Part shown: one piece after another, positions 31,086 to 42,789 of the stretch | Position numbering within the stretch: the first letter of the stretch is position 1 | How the letters are laid out: the number at the start of each line of letters is the position of its first letter | Assembly (NCBI GenBank): GCA_003427395.1 | Contig: BFEA01000072.1 | Span: 1,536,620-1,585,223 of the forward strand | DNA length: 48,604 bases | Direction of reading: 5' to 3' | Source: Chara braunii | Taxonomy: Eukaryota > Streptophyta > Charophyceae > Charales > Characeae | Notes under the pieces: generated by a model | Seen by the model: the letters and a program-made list of their open reading frames with translations, nothing else | Database searches by the model: none | What the model was told of the DNA's origin: nothing | Translations under genes and position numbers: made by a program

Positions 31086-31260
31086 GCAAACAGAAAAGAA
31101 AAGAAGATGAAACAGCTGTCAGTAATCAACAGAAATAATGAAGTACACATGCCAGAAAAATCTGCCTGGTACTGCGAAGACGAAACTGGAGTGATGCAGG
31201 CACTGGTCAGCTCCCAGGTAAGTCCCCTGGCCTCCGCCACTCTCCTCCCTTTCAGCACTA

Positions 31261-31420
31261 CCCTAAGGTCCTAGCAGCTCCCAGCACTTCTAGACTACTA
31301 CTATCCCAAGGTCCTAGCAGCGCCCAGCGCTTTTAGAGTACACCTATCATCACCTACTACCGCTGCAGTATCTCCGGAGAGGCCTAGCAGCACCAAGCGC
31401 TTTTAGACTACTATTATCGG
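31261..31420 (+). repeat. Three short direct repeats (GGTCCTAGCAGC...)
   Basis: Units of about 40 bases built on (A)GG.CCTAGCAGC.CC(C/A)AGC.CTTTTAGA.TAC occur near 31267, 31309 and 31381. They sit just upstream of the LINE C fragment. Confidence 0.65.
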
Positions 31421-31439
31421 CTACAAACCCAAAACAGTG

Positions 31440-32075
31440 GTTACATGCTTAAGGGCCATCAAAAAAAGGAAACCACTGTTAACATTAAAGAAAATAGCTG
31501 CTGCACTTCCTAAAGATGCTGATTTATACAAATTCTGCAAAGGCCTGAAGAAGCTTCCCTCTCAGCGTAATGCAGCGATAATGTGACTACAATCCATGAA
31601 CATCACAACTTCTGTCTGGCTCAAGGCCAGGGGGCTCCCCATCCTGGAAACATGCATTAGATGTAACTGGGCACGGGAGTCGGCCTCCCACTTCTGGGTG
31701 TTTTGTCCCAAGTCCACTGAGATATATATAAATGGTGGAAGGCTAGATGTGGAGGCTCCTGGGAGAAAACAGGGACGACTGGTCAGACAAATTTATCGTA
31801 CAGTGGCAAGAACTACATCATGTCCACCTGCAGGGGAATTGTCCTAGAGGCCATTTGTGGGGCAAGGAATGATCTCCTCTTCAAGGGGGAAAACCACGTC
31901 AGACAACATGTTTGTAACAGAATACTGGCTTCGATACGGATCACAGTAATAGCAGACTGGAGATCCAAGAATTTTATCTGGTTTGGCAAAACTTGGGCTC
32001 TCAACGCATCCTTTGTCTCCCTCAGCACAGAAGGGAACATGATTTTGGCCAGCTGGCTGAAGAACACTTGACCCC
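31440..32075 (+). mobile_element. LINE 3' fragment (copy C), zf-RVT region
   Basis: The plus-strand frame reads LPLSQRNAAIM, a stop, LQSMNITTSVWLKARGLPIL, then ETCIRCNWARESASHFWVFC. This is the zinc-finger (zf-RVT) domain found near the C-terminus of plant LINE polyproteins (C-x2-C, His, Cys). The stop sits where the family has Trp (TGG to TGA). After a frame change, ICGARNDLLFKGE and a following helical tail match the usual end of such proteins ('..W..RN...F'). Endonuclease and RT are absent, so the copy is strongly 5'-truncated. A T-rich trailer follows. Confidence 0.78.
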
Positions 32076-32557
32076 AGGATGGGTTTTTCTGCTTCCCTTT
32101 TTTTTCGTTTGTTTGTTTTGTATTCTTAGTCCAGTTGCTACTTTGTTTCTCAGGATGATACCTTTATGGAACGCTGGACCCAGTTTCCAGTATGTGACGC
32201 ACAACCTCGTGCCCGGCGCGACTTCCTGACTGGATAGGCCTGGTGCCGCCGACACTTTTCACACGGTCTGCGAGGCCAATAGCGGGCTATGGAATTCCAC
32301 GGCACCACCTTGAGTTGGTGATATGGAAGGAGGAGGTGGAAGGGAGGGAAACTGGTAGTAATAACGACGAAGCCGGGGGATATGAAATATTGCGTGTTAT
32401 AAGTTTCCAGGTAATCGGGGGCCCTGGGGTTGTTAGTTATGGCACAGTGAAACTCCCTTTCGCATAATCGGTCGTTTTCTGTTAGGCAGGGGAATTACGG
32501 GTCCCTCAAGTTTCCCCGCCTTTGGAGTTGTTCGCCTTTCCAGTACTCGCGATATTC
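32076..32557. other. No gene recognised
   Basis: Possible trailer of the LINE C fragment, then ordinary sequence up to the gap-flanking repeat. Confidence 0.35.
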
Positions 32558-32922
32558 CGGGTCCCACAACTTTCGCGATCAGACATCCAAGAGGGAAATT
32601 CCGCAGCCATGTCTGTTCAGAAAGTTCGTTCCCTGCATTCTCATTCGGAGCTNNNNNNNNNNNNNNNNNNNNNNNNNNNNNNNNNNNNNNNNNNNNNNNN
32701 NNNNNNNNNNNNNNNNNNNNNNNNNNNNNNNNNNNNNNNNNNNNNNNNNNNNNNNNNNNNNNNNNNNNNNNNNNNNNNNNNNNNNNNNNNNNNNNNNNNN
32801 NNNNNNNNNNNNNNNNNNNNNNNNNNNCGGGTCCCACAACTTTCGCGATCAGACATCCAAGAGGGAAATTCCGCAGCCATGTCTGTTCAGAAAGTTCGTT
32901 CCCTGCATTCTCATTCGGAGCT
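32558..32922. repeat. Exact 95-bp repeat on both sides of a 175-base N gap
   Basis: 32558-32652 and 32828-32922 are identical and abut the N run (32653-32827) on each side. Most simply, the same contig end was placed on both sides of the gap, so the gap and one copy are probably artificial. The open frames running through the Ns are meaningless. Confidence 0.9.
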
Positions 32923-33383
32923 CCGGGCTGACGCACCCGGGCGAGCGCCTACGTAGCGACTCGGTTTCCTCGAGGTCGCGAGCGTGCACGTGGGAAACAG
33001 CGGGGAGGCTCAGCGGGTCGATCGCATTCAACATGCATGCAGATGTCTTATCCCTGCGGCATCGGGTGAGATCAGATCATCACATAACATACATATGTCC
33101 ATAATTGAGCGCATGACCCACGCAAATGAGCAGCAGACAGAGTCGAAACGAACATCGCAAACAAGATTTGAAATCCGGAAAAGAGCGCTATTAAAGGGGA
33201 CTCGCATTCATTCCATGCATACATACAAAATACAAACAACGAGGAAAATTTGAGACGATTTAAGAAAGAAGTCCAAAAAGAAGGCCACGATAAAATCGAC
33301 CATATCCGAATTCAAAATTATACAGAGGAACCGAGGAAAAGAAGCAAACAACGAAGAGGACTTTATCCCACACCCACACGACT

Positions 33384-33446
<63 letters not shown>

Positions 33447-35855
33447 GGGCAGTCCGTAGCATCAACACAGAGTTGTCACCCCGCTTGGTTTGAGCATGCA
33501 AGCCAGGTTTGCCCGTGCGCCACAGTCCGTTGTGGCCCCGCACGTCAACCCTGCACATCCGACACCAGCTCGTCGGATCACCCAAATCTCACACTCACTC
33601 ACCTTTCAACTTGCTCAATAGATGACCCTCACTGATCGTGCGAACCTCGGAATTCTTAGAGAGAACTAATCGCGCTTGCGAAATTTATAGCATGCATACC
33701 TGTGCGAAAGGTGATTAAGCCCAGGCGGATAAGAGGAGAAAAGAGGAAGTGCCTACACATCTGCATGGCCAGGGCGCATCGTGGGGGTCGTAGCCACACT
33801 CCACGCATCGATCCGGTCATGCAGGCGCTTCGACCAATTAGAACAGAGTATGCGTGGCGAGGAAGAAGGAGAAGGCGGGTAAACACGAGGGAACCCAAGA
33901 AAGGAGAAAGATACAGTTGCAATCGCGCCCGCCAAAAACGGCAGTTACACAAGATTAAGGGCCCGACCTAGTCAGAGCCCAGTTCCTAGCGCAGCAAGAT
34001 GCGCGCAAACGCGGTGCAACAAAATTCAGAGTACCTAAATTCCTATCCTAAGTCCTAATTGCAAAGAGAAATTCTGAAAATGCAGAAAGAAAAACAATTC
34101 CGTGAGCCCATTAATTGAAAATTCAAAAATGACATTCCCTCGCGATGACCGCGCCAAAAATCCTCAGTGCTCACAACAGAACAAGAAAGAAACCACGGTA
34201 CAGTATTTCTCGCGCCCGTCATGGCGCGACCACCAAACCGTTGGTACGGGATCTTACCCTCACCGATCCGACAACTTCCAATAGAAAACGAAAAGAAATG
34301 AGGGCATCCATGCAGCTAGCCCGCTCGACTCATCTTTCGACAGCTCACCCCTTCGACCCGTCGCATTCCCCCAAGTAGCTTTGCGCAGAAAGTCGCGTGA
34401 TCTCCGAAAGTGGTTCATCACAGCATAAACCTAGCCGGGTATTGGCCCCAGTTTTCCCCCTGGGTTGTCATGTGGAGGTTTTCCTGGTCTCTGGTTTATA
34501 ATTACTGGAAATAAAGCTATCTTCCCAAAAATACAAAAATAAAAAAACCTGCCTGCTTACACGTGCCAAGCTTGGGGCTTGCTCCACCACTCACCAAATG
34601 TGCAGAATGAGATGAATCTTGCACAAGAACATGGAGAGGTACGCTGCGATGATTTCTTTCCCCCTTCCTTTCTCGGATGTCTGTCCTCTCGGTCGGGTCA
34701 CTGCCGCCACACTCCAGGGTGTTTATTTTGGCCAGCGTGGAAATCTCATTACATGGTGTTTTTTTTCTTCATTCTTTTTTTTTTTTTTAGATTGCCCCCA
34801 GGCAAACTTCACTGTTTAGTATTTACACAATTTACAAGTGGGAGTACCGGTTGCCCCCTTCACAACCTCCCATGCAGGCTTGGTAGCCGAAGTCGTGCTC
34901 TCCCTCGACGAACCGAAATTCATAAAATGACACATGACAAAAATAAATTAACTATTCGACGTCCATGAAGGCATTCCACCAGTTGACCTGGTGACTTTCA
35001 CCGCTTCGCGCCTAATTCACCGCCTATGTGCCCTTTACGCCTAGTCATTAAGTTCCCAGTTTTACGAGAATTCTCGCTAAGATAACAGATCCAGCGGTGG
35101 GTGCTTCTGCATGATATTCAGGTGTTGTTGAAATTTAGCATCTTTGTTAAAGCAACATCGTTTTTCTTAGCATAAAACGATGGGCAAAGTGCTCCGAAAG
35201 GTAGTGGTTGTTCAAACCACCAGTCCATCCCACTCCTGCCGAAAAGGAACATGAAACCGCCATTTCAGTAATAAGAAGGAATCGCAAAGGTGGGAGCAAA
35301 GAGCCTCAACTTCGGGGTCCATTTCATACCCTTGCTGACAGATGGGATGTGATGGGTCATATCTATGCGTTCCCCGGCCAGGCATGACCCCGGGCAGGGT
35401 TCCGAACAGCCCAAGTGCAAAAGAAACAAAAACAAAAACAAAACAACGAAAGTCGATAAATTCGGGAAGAAAGATATGTTGTGTAGAATTCCTGTATAAA
35501 CAACTTTTGGCTGAGGTTCACATTGGAATTCCTCACCGAATCAAGAAAAAAAAAAAAAAAAATCACATCAAGGTATTCCCCTTTAACCCCCCTTATCCCC
35601 TTTAGAACAAATTTATACCCCCCTTCCCCCCCATTGACCACCGACTCTGGGAAAGCACAGAAAAACCTTTTTTTTCTTTTTTTGCATGCTGGGTTACCGG
35701 TCAGGCTTGAAAATTTTGCTAGAAGCGTTCGTCATTTGTGAGGTGTCATGAGTACTACGGTCGAGAAAAGAATGGTATGTAATTTAATGTATTGAGTTTG
35801 ATGGGGTGAAACCTCTGAATCTCTGAAATGTCAGGTGAATTGTGAGGTGGATGTC
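32923..35855. other. Non-genic stretch with a (CT)n microsatellite
   Basis: The only clear structure is (CT)n at about 33388-33440, with a T run near 34760-34788 and A-rich runs near 35420 and 35546. Open frames stay below 130 codons and match nothing I know. Confidence 0.4.
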
Positions 35856-36126
35856 GAATGTGCAGATGGTGTTTTTTGTGTTTTTCCTTTTGCTTGGGTT
35901 TTGCTTGGGTTGTCAACGATTGCGAAGTGTGCATATATATTGATGATCGGAATCGACAATCTGCATTGACATATGAGAACGGGTGCGGCTCAGATGAATG
36001 TGCAGATGGCATTTTTTGTTTTTTTCCTTTTGCTTGGGTTGTTAACAATTGCAAAGTGTGCATATAGATTAATGATCGGAATCGACGATCTGGATCGACA
36101 TCAGAATAGGTGCGGCCCAGATGCTG
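35856..36126 (+). repeat. 140-bp tandem repeat, two copies
   Basis: Units start at GAATGTGCAGATGG (35856 and 35996). They share CCTTTTGCTTGGGTTGT, a GTGTGCATATA phrase and GATCGGAATCGAC. The second copy is slightly shorter and diverged. Confidence 0.85.
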
Positions 36127-38445
36127 TCATGGCGATAGAAAGAAAAAGAGAGAATTGTCTTTTTGACAATGATAATTATCGTCGAGATATTTATCGTTTG
36201 TGACATTAAATTGCACGGCCGTTGTGGTTCGCGTAGATGTTGGGGGGAGAGTGGGGGGTAGTGGAGTGTTTGTGCAAATATAGTCAAGATGCGTTTTTGT
36301 TCGTTTCAACGTGACATGCAGGGATCTCGCGTGTGGCTGGGATCACCCCCCCTCTCCGCCCCCTCCACATGACTCGTTGCTTTTTGCACCCCGGGCTTGC
36401 CCCCTCTCGTTACACAGGGAGGTAGGTATGTGTGATGCGACAATAGCAGTAGACGATCGTGCTATATTGATATCAGTGTTTGTGGTGGTTTTGGATTACG
36501 ATTGTCTCGTTAATGTCAAATGTCAGGGGAAATATCAGGTGTGAACTGTTACCCACTTGATCATTCGGGGGCATCGGCCCCTTCGGGTTTGGAACCCGTA
36601 AAACTGTACTTAGGGTCCCAAATAGGTTTTTTTTTTCCCATGTTAAAAGGCCTACCTCCATTTTTTTGCCATTTTGTCGAGCAAAAAGAAAACTGAAGTG
36701 CACAGAAGTGGGGGGGATAAATAATTTTGGAACCCCGCCCCCCTCCTCGCCCTCAAAATTTTGTTGTTTATATTTTTTGTTCTTTTTTTTTTCTTCAATT
36801 TTTTGGAAACAACCAGTCAATCAAAATTTTTGGATACACACACAGAGCCATGACCGTGTGTGCACGCACATACACTCGCTCACGAGCTAGCACGTGCACA
36901 TTCACACAGACACAACTGAGCGTGCATACACACACACACGCATATGCTGGCGGGCGTACACATGTATCCAGACATAGGCAAACACACACACACTTGCAAG
37001 CAAACAAGAGAGATTATGCATTGTGGAAATTTGTAGGCTCATGATATCGATGTTGCGAATGTTTTTGCATGTCGTTTGAGTCAACTAAGAGTCGACTTTC
37101 GGTAATTGCGTATGCCTTTCTTGTGTTTGGCTTTGAGTTGTTCAGTGAAGTACAATTTCAAGGATATATATTATATATTTATATCAACTATATATATTTT
37201 CATATTTTTATTTTTCTGATTTTTTTTTTTAGTATTTGTCTGGAGGGGCTAGCTTGGTTGGGTGCGGGGTATTAAGTATTGTAGATAGGATTTTGTGTAT
37301 GGTGGTAGTGAGGGGACAATCAATATAGCACAGGATAAGATGGAGCATAAGAACATGAGTAGGATGAAAGTGGTCATAGTGAAGGAGAAGATGTAGGAGC
37401 GATAACCTAATAAAGACATTGGCATAGCATCATTGTTGTTTAATGATTGCATAATATATTTCACATATAAAACAATGTTGTTAAAATTGATCAAACGAGG
37501 GATAGGATTGGGTGCATCAAAATGACAAATATTGGGCTATAATGAAGTGCAAATTGATGGTGATTGTGGATGATTGTGATGTATTCACTAATTTAAATTG
37601 ATATATTTTTTGTTTGTAGTGCACTGTTGTCGAGAGGATTGTTTATAGCTATAGTGAAGCGGTTGTTTTCTTTACTGTTTTTTGTATCTCAAGACGGTGG
37701 ATCCTTACGTATATGATGCAGAATAGTGTATCCTCGGGGAAATGAGAATTGTACAAGTTTATTTGAGGAATTACTCAAATAGTCAAACGCAGGTGTGTCG
37801 TGCAATCATCATCATTGTATCTAGTACGGTGGCTCAGCGGTGTTTTTTGTTTTTGTCTCGGTCGAAAAAATGAAAATGCAGACTTACAAGAGTCTCAACC
37901 ATTGAAGGCATATCACTACTTGTCATAACGATGAAGTTAAACAAATACAAGAGCAATAAAGATGTCGATTTTTTTTCTGCGTCATTTAGTACCTCTATAG
38001 ACAACACAGACAAACAGCTGGGTGTTTTTAGCAAAAAGAATGACTTTAAGTGGTAGCTTTAAGGTATCGTACAAAATAATGCAAAAGTTCAATATTACTA
38101 ACAAAATTTTCTCGTTAAGGTAAATTTTTTTTTTTGGAAAAGGGGTGGAGGTCCAATGATGCTTGAAATAAATCGTTGTACCACTACATTTTACTTGCTA
38201 CTTAGGTCGCCGCTTAAAAAAAAAAAAAAAGTGACGAATCGCTCGAGGGAGTATTATCCAAAAGCATTTTATGACTCAAGTCACAAGGTTAGATGCTTGT
38301 TCAGTGCGGTCTTTCATAAGATTACGGATGACACACACTTTTTTTTCTCTATTTTTTTTTTTTTTCAACAGTTTATTGTATACCTTAACATGCTACATTA
38401 GTAGATATAATTATTTTTAGGTGAAAAAACTCTTCGTGGTCTTAA
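36127..38445. other. AT-rich region, no gene recognised
   Basis: Composition shifts to AT-rich from about 37 kb. A CA-rich low-complexity patch lies at about 36836-36995. No coding signal or element terminus was seen. Confidence 0.4.
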
Positions 38446-39010
38446 TATCAGTTGGTATTTTAATTAGTTTTTCATAAATCTTTATGGATCGACTGCTATT
38501 CACCCTAGTTATGTTTATTGCGAAGTATAGTTTTTCGTTCGTACTTTATTTCTTTCACCTTTTTTTTTTTACGAGGTATGATTAAGATTTATTTAATATT
38601 AAAAAATAATATTTTTACATCATTTTCAACGAAGTAACTGATTTGGTATTTCAAGTATTTTTTCATAAACCTTTATGGATCGATTACTATTCACCCTAGT
38701 TCAGTTTACTGCGAAGTATAGTTTCTAGTTCATAATTTTTTATTTCACCTTTTTTTTTTACAAGGTATGATTGAGATCTATCTAATATTATAAAAAACAA
38801 AATTATACATTATTTTCAAGGAAGTAAGTTTTTTTTTTTTTACCTACTTTGGTCATTGTTTCATAAATTCTTAATGGATCAACTACTATTCATCCTACTT
38901 CAATTTAATGTTAACTACCATTTTTTGTTCTATTTTTTTTTTTTTTTTTTTAAGTTATGATTGAGATTTATGTTTATTTAAACAAAAAGATTAAAAAAAT
39001 ATTTTTACAC
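38446..39010 (+). repeat. AT-rich tandem repeat, three diverged units of 191-198 bp
   Basis: The phrase CATAAA.C.TTATGGATC.ACT(G/A)CTATTCA.CCTA starts at 38473, 38664 and 38862. Each unit also has a T run followed by A.G(G/T)TATGATT.AGAT(T/C)TAT. The third copy is most diverged. This looks like a short satellite-like array or duplicated element. Confidence 0.82.
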
Positions 39011-39589
39011 TGTCTGTCTTTAATTATTTTTTATTTTCTTTTTGTTTTTCTTTTATAACTTAAACAATTAAATATTACTTTGTACTCCCTCTTTTTTTTT
39101 CTTTTTTTTTTATATATATTATTCGTTCTCTTTGACTATTTTTAAGTTTCACTACACTTGTGGATGACACATCATAGAATATCGGAGAGTTAAATAGTTA
39201 TTGACTGGGCTCATGAGTCCACTTAAGGTATTTTGAATCCTAAATTGTTGTGATAAAAATCCAAATCTTAACAGGGGTGATCATTGTAGAAGAAGCAAAC
39301 AAATTGTATTGGAAGTTACAGTAAAAACAAGCCTAATTTTGTTTACACTTTCAATGGTTGAGGTTATAACACAAACAATTTAAAGGGACTTAAATCATTC
39401 TACATGATTATTTTCACTCGAGTTTTTTATAGCCCGTAATCGTTTGATTCTAGACGAAAGCTTTGAATTGGTGAATAACAAAACAAACTCTAACAACTTA
39501 TCTTCTAATGGAAAAAAAATAGTTATTCTTTTATAATTACTTTAGTTGCGAGATAAAAATATGTATAAAATAAGGCAACATGTGACGCA
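39011..39589. other. AT-rich, no gene recognised
   Basis: T-rich and A-rich sequence without open frames or repeats that I can define. Confidence 0.4.
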
Positions 39590-40049
39590 CCTGCTGCGAT
39601 GGCGGTCTGTCAGGATGAAGACGATGGGGATGAGAACGAGGGAGATGAAAATGAAGATGGAAGGAACAATACAACTCGTAGGTAGTATAAACACGCATAT
39701 ATTCCAAAGTGTGCAAATTAAAAATTACCAACAACAGACTGTAGCTAGGGTATACCCCCAGCGAAAGGACTGAGACTAGCATGGTATCGAAAGTGGTACG
39801 GAACAAGAGTTTTGACGGACCCGCCGGGGTGGCGATATATCAGGATCAAGACGAAGGGATAAGGATGGGGGAGATGGAGATGGAGCTAGAAGGGACAGCG
39901 CAGCTCCAACGCAGACTCAACACGCACATACTCCAATCTGTGCAAATGAAGAATGAATCAAAAACAGACTACAGCTGGGGTATACCCCAAGCGGACTGAC
40001 TGACTGGACTGGACTGGTACCGACAGTGGTACCGGGCAGGACTGGAACA
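39590..40049 (+). repeat. 230-bp tandem repeat, two diverged copies
   Basis: Anchors CAGGAT.AAGACGA at 39611 and 39841, and GGGTATACCCC at about 39749 and 39979, give a period of 230. The left copy is AT-richer, and many differences are C/T or G/A. The repeat lies about 1.1 kb beyond the 3' end of the chromovirus coding region and could belong to its terminal repeat, but no second copy exists in the window to prove this. Confidence 0.75.
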
Positions 40050-41121
40050 TCACACGGCCTGTGGGGTCAGGCCACGGCCTGGTCCCACAAGCCAAACTGG
40101 CAAATAGCCAAATAGGCCCTGGCTGTAGGCCACGACAGATGAAGGCCCGCTGCACGATCCTCAGACCTGTAATGGATCGCAAGAGCCATAAACACGGTAT
40201 CCACAAAAGCAGCGGAACTCTGCAATAAAGAAAGCTGAGAAATCTAGGATGCGGAGCAAGCTCCATGCGGAGTCCATGCGATGCATCCTAAGCTACATAA
40301 TGTCAAAAGAAAAGCAAATGTCTGGTATCCATATCCTAGCTAATAACAAAAAGTGAAATGCAGCAATATACAATCCTAAAGTTCTGGAGGCAATTGCCTC
40401 AGTGCTGAAAGAAAAATGAGCAATATGGCACAAGATAATGTCCTGTCGCTGAACCATTAAGAATGGGATGGTCTCAGAGGGGGTGAATGGAGCCTAAGAA
40501 TCGAAACTCCTAAGGGCAGTCACACATGAAGGTGGGACAGGTCATCAGGCTCAAGGTGGGAGAGTGGTAACGAAACAAAACCAAAGACCCTAACAGATAG
40601 ACCATCAGGGCGGGTAATGCTCGACAAAAGGATAACACCATGTAGGGTCGACCATGAAAAGAGGGGGAGCCTGGAATAGGGTGGAGATATGCCTAACTGA
40701 AGGCATGCAAGGGCCGACACTAGGGTGATGCGGGCAGTGGGTGAGGGAAACATGCACACAACTCACCAACTGGGGGAGGAAGGAGCTAGATCTGGGAGCA
40801 GGGAAGCCAAGATAACGCTACGGTCCCAATGCCTAGGCGATACCAAAGGAGAGCCCAACTCAAAGAGACCCAGCTAAGTGAGAACCATCATGCGACAGAT
40901 GCAAGGGAATGTACAGGGTAAGGTGGTGGCGTGAAGTAGTCACGTCCAAAGTAGCTGAAGCCAATGAGGTGGCTGAAGTCGTCGAAGTGGTCGATGACGT
41001 CGATGAAGTAGCAGTCGAGTCGATGTCGAAGCAGAGCCGCAAGACGCTGACATCTTGAAGAAGCTGATGATGGAGTACCTGATGGTGTGAGTCAGTAGGG
41101 GAAAGATAGAGGATAAGAGTG
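40050..41121 (-). other. Probable 3' untranslated/terminal region of the chromovirus
   Basis: Non-coding sequence directly downstream (minus strand) of the chromodomain stop. The position is where a 3' untranslated region and LTR should be. I could not find a TG...CA-bounded repeat, polypurine tract or matching 5' LTR, so its boundaries stay open. Confidence 0.45.
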
Positions 41122-41295
41122 TCAGTCATTGTAACGCGAAGGGCGACGAGGAGTGCACTGTGGACGCTCGGAGACGACCGTCTGCGGCTGAGGAACGGCC
41201 TCAAAGGGAGTAGGCTCGTCCTCAGCAATCTCCTCAGCCGGAGGAGGAGGAAGAGGGTCAGTCGGCTGAGCAGGGGCATACATCGCAGCATGACG

Positions 41296-41460
41296 AGCAC
41301 GATCGTATGCACGCACCAACATCCTGGCGTGCTGCAAGTGCTCCAGGGGCTCCCAAGTAGCCTCCTCATCAGGGTAGCCCTTCCAACGCACAAGGTACTC
41401 GATGCGTGGAGGGGTATCGTCGGTAACTCCGCGTGCTACGATGTCAGAAACAACGAACTC
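41296..41460 (-). pseudogene. Chromodomain at the integrase C-terminus
   Basis: EEFVVSDIVARG, then IEYLVRWKGYPDEEATWEPL, then EHLQHARMLVRAY: a canonical chromodomain (YLVKWKGY...TWEP..NL). Chromoviruses use this domain to direct integration to particular chromatin. The domain itself is uninterrupted and in frame with the last integrase segment. A Pro/Glu-rich tail of about 57 residues follows to the stop at 41122. Confidence 0.93.
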
Positions 41461-42789
41461 CTCGTGACCGTCCACCATAATAGGTGGAGGGCGCTCATAA
41501 GGGCGTCCGGCGAAGCGCTCGGACGGTCTGCGATAAAGACGCAGCAAGGAGACGTGGTAAACATCGTGTACGCGAGCCTGTCGAAGGTAATCAGGTAGCT
41601 TCACACGGAAGCTGACCGGACTAGCGGCAGTATCAGAACCGACGGCCTGAAGGATGCGGCATGGACCGAAGAAACGACGCATGAACTTNNGAAGCGTATN
41701 TGCTTCGAGNTGTANGTGGCGTGCGTCGACGAGCACATCGTCACCGACTTTGAATGGATGATCCATTCGTGATCGGTTCGCTCGTGCGGCCATGCGAGTC
41801 TGGGAGTCGGCCAAACGCTCGAGTGCGCGCTTCATAATCGCCGCCATGTGGGCGATCCAGTCGTCAAGCGCAGGGCAACAAGTGTCTGGGCGCAACCGCG
41901 ATGGTCGTAGGAAATCCGCGGGTACGCGGGGGTGGTAGCCGAGGTCGCAATAGAATGGCGACATCCCCATGGCTGGCGAAACAGCGTGGTTGTACGCAAT
42001 CTCCGCGTGGGCTAAGTGTAAGTCCCACTGCTGGTCATCCCTAACAAACTTTCGGAGGATATTACCGAGAGTTTTATTGGTGACCTCAGTCTGACCATCC
42101 GTCTGAGGGTGGTGACGATGAGAAGCAGAGCTGGGATCCGTACACCTCGTATAGGCATTGCCAGAATGTGCTGGTAAAGCACGGGTCACGGTCGGAGATG
42201 ATGTTCTGAGGTAAGCCGTGATCTCTCACGACTCGGTCGAAGACGATGTCGGCAACCTCACGAGCGCTAATGCGATAGCGGCACGGGACAAAACGTGCAC
42301 GCTTCGTGAAGCGATCGACGACGACCAAGATAGCATCATGACCACGCTCAGTGGGTGGGCGGAGGGGACCAATGAAATCCATCGAGATGGACTGCCAACG
42401 ACCTTCAGGTATGGGTAGGGGCTCAAGTAACCCATACGGAAGGTGGTTCGCACTGTTCACCTCCTGGCAGGTAGGACACTCCTGGATGTAGGCTTTGACA
42501 AAGTCCTTGGGACTTCGGCCAGACGTATAGGCGGCAAACACGAGCCAACGTCTTGTGGAAACCCATATGCCCGGCAACTGCGTGGTCATGGAACTCTGCT
42601 ACAGCCTGGACGCGGAGATGCCCGGTGGAGGGAACGCAGATACGTGGTTCTAGCTGACCAGATCTGCCATGCCAGTACACGAGGCCGTTATCCCCGAAGG
42701 AGTAGGAAGGAATGGTCTTGCCACTCCGCAGTGTCGCGTGGATGACGCGATAATCGGGGCAGTGGCAATACTGAGTGCGATACGGATCG
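41461..42789 (-). pseudogene. pol: Chromovirus integrase (frameshifted)
   Basis: The zinc-binding HHCC region is split over two frames: FHDHAVAGHMGFHKTLARV, then YIQECPTCQEVN after a shift near 42520. The DDE core follows: SMDFIGPLRPP (first Asp), [15 protein letters not shown] (second Asp), then [16 protein letters not shown] (Glu) after a second shift near 42110. All three acidic residues are present. The C-terminal part has the GPF/Y-like RRFFGPCRIL and VKLPD.LR...VHDVYHVSLL blocks. Ns at 41689-41715 fall just before RRFFG. Integrase would insert the cDNA into chromosomes; the shifts separate its domains. Confidence 0.9.

Noticed and set aside
32433-32956. Open frames running through the N block
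   Set aside because: Translated Ns give no information, and the flanks are the same 95 bases repeated.
39780-39800. TGGTATCGAAAG as a retroelement primer-binding site
   Set aside because: It resembles the initiator-Met site TGGTATCAGAGC only partly, is on the strand opposite to the chromovirus, and has no LTR end beside it.
41119-41598. Plus-strand frames opposite the integrase and RT (also 43853-44323, 45466-45867)
   Set aside because: They are complements of a strongly supported minus-strand polyprotein.
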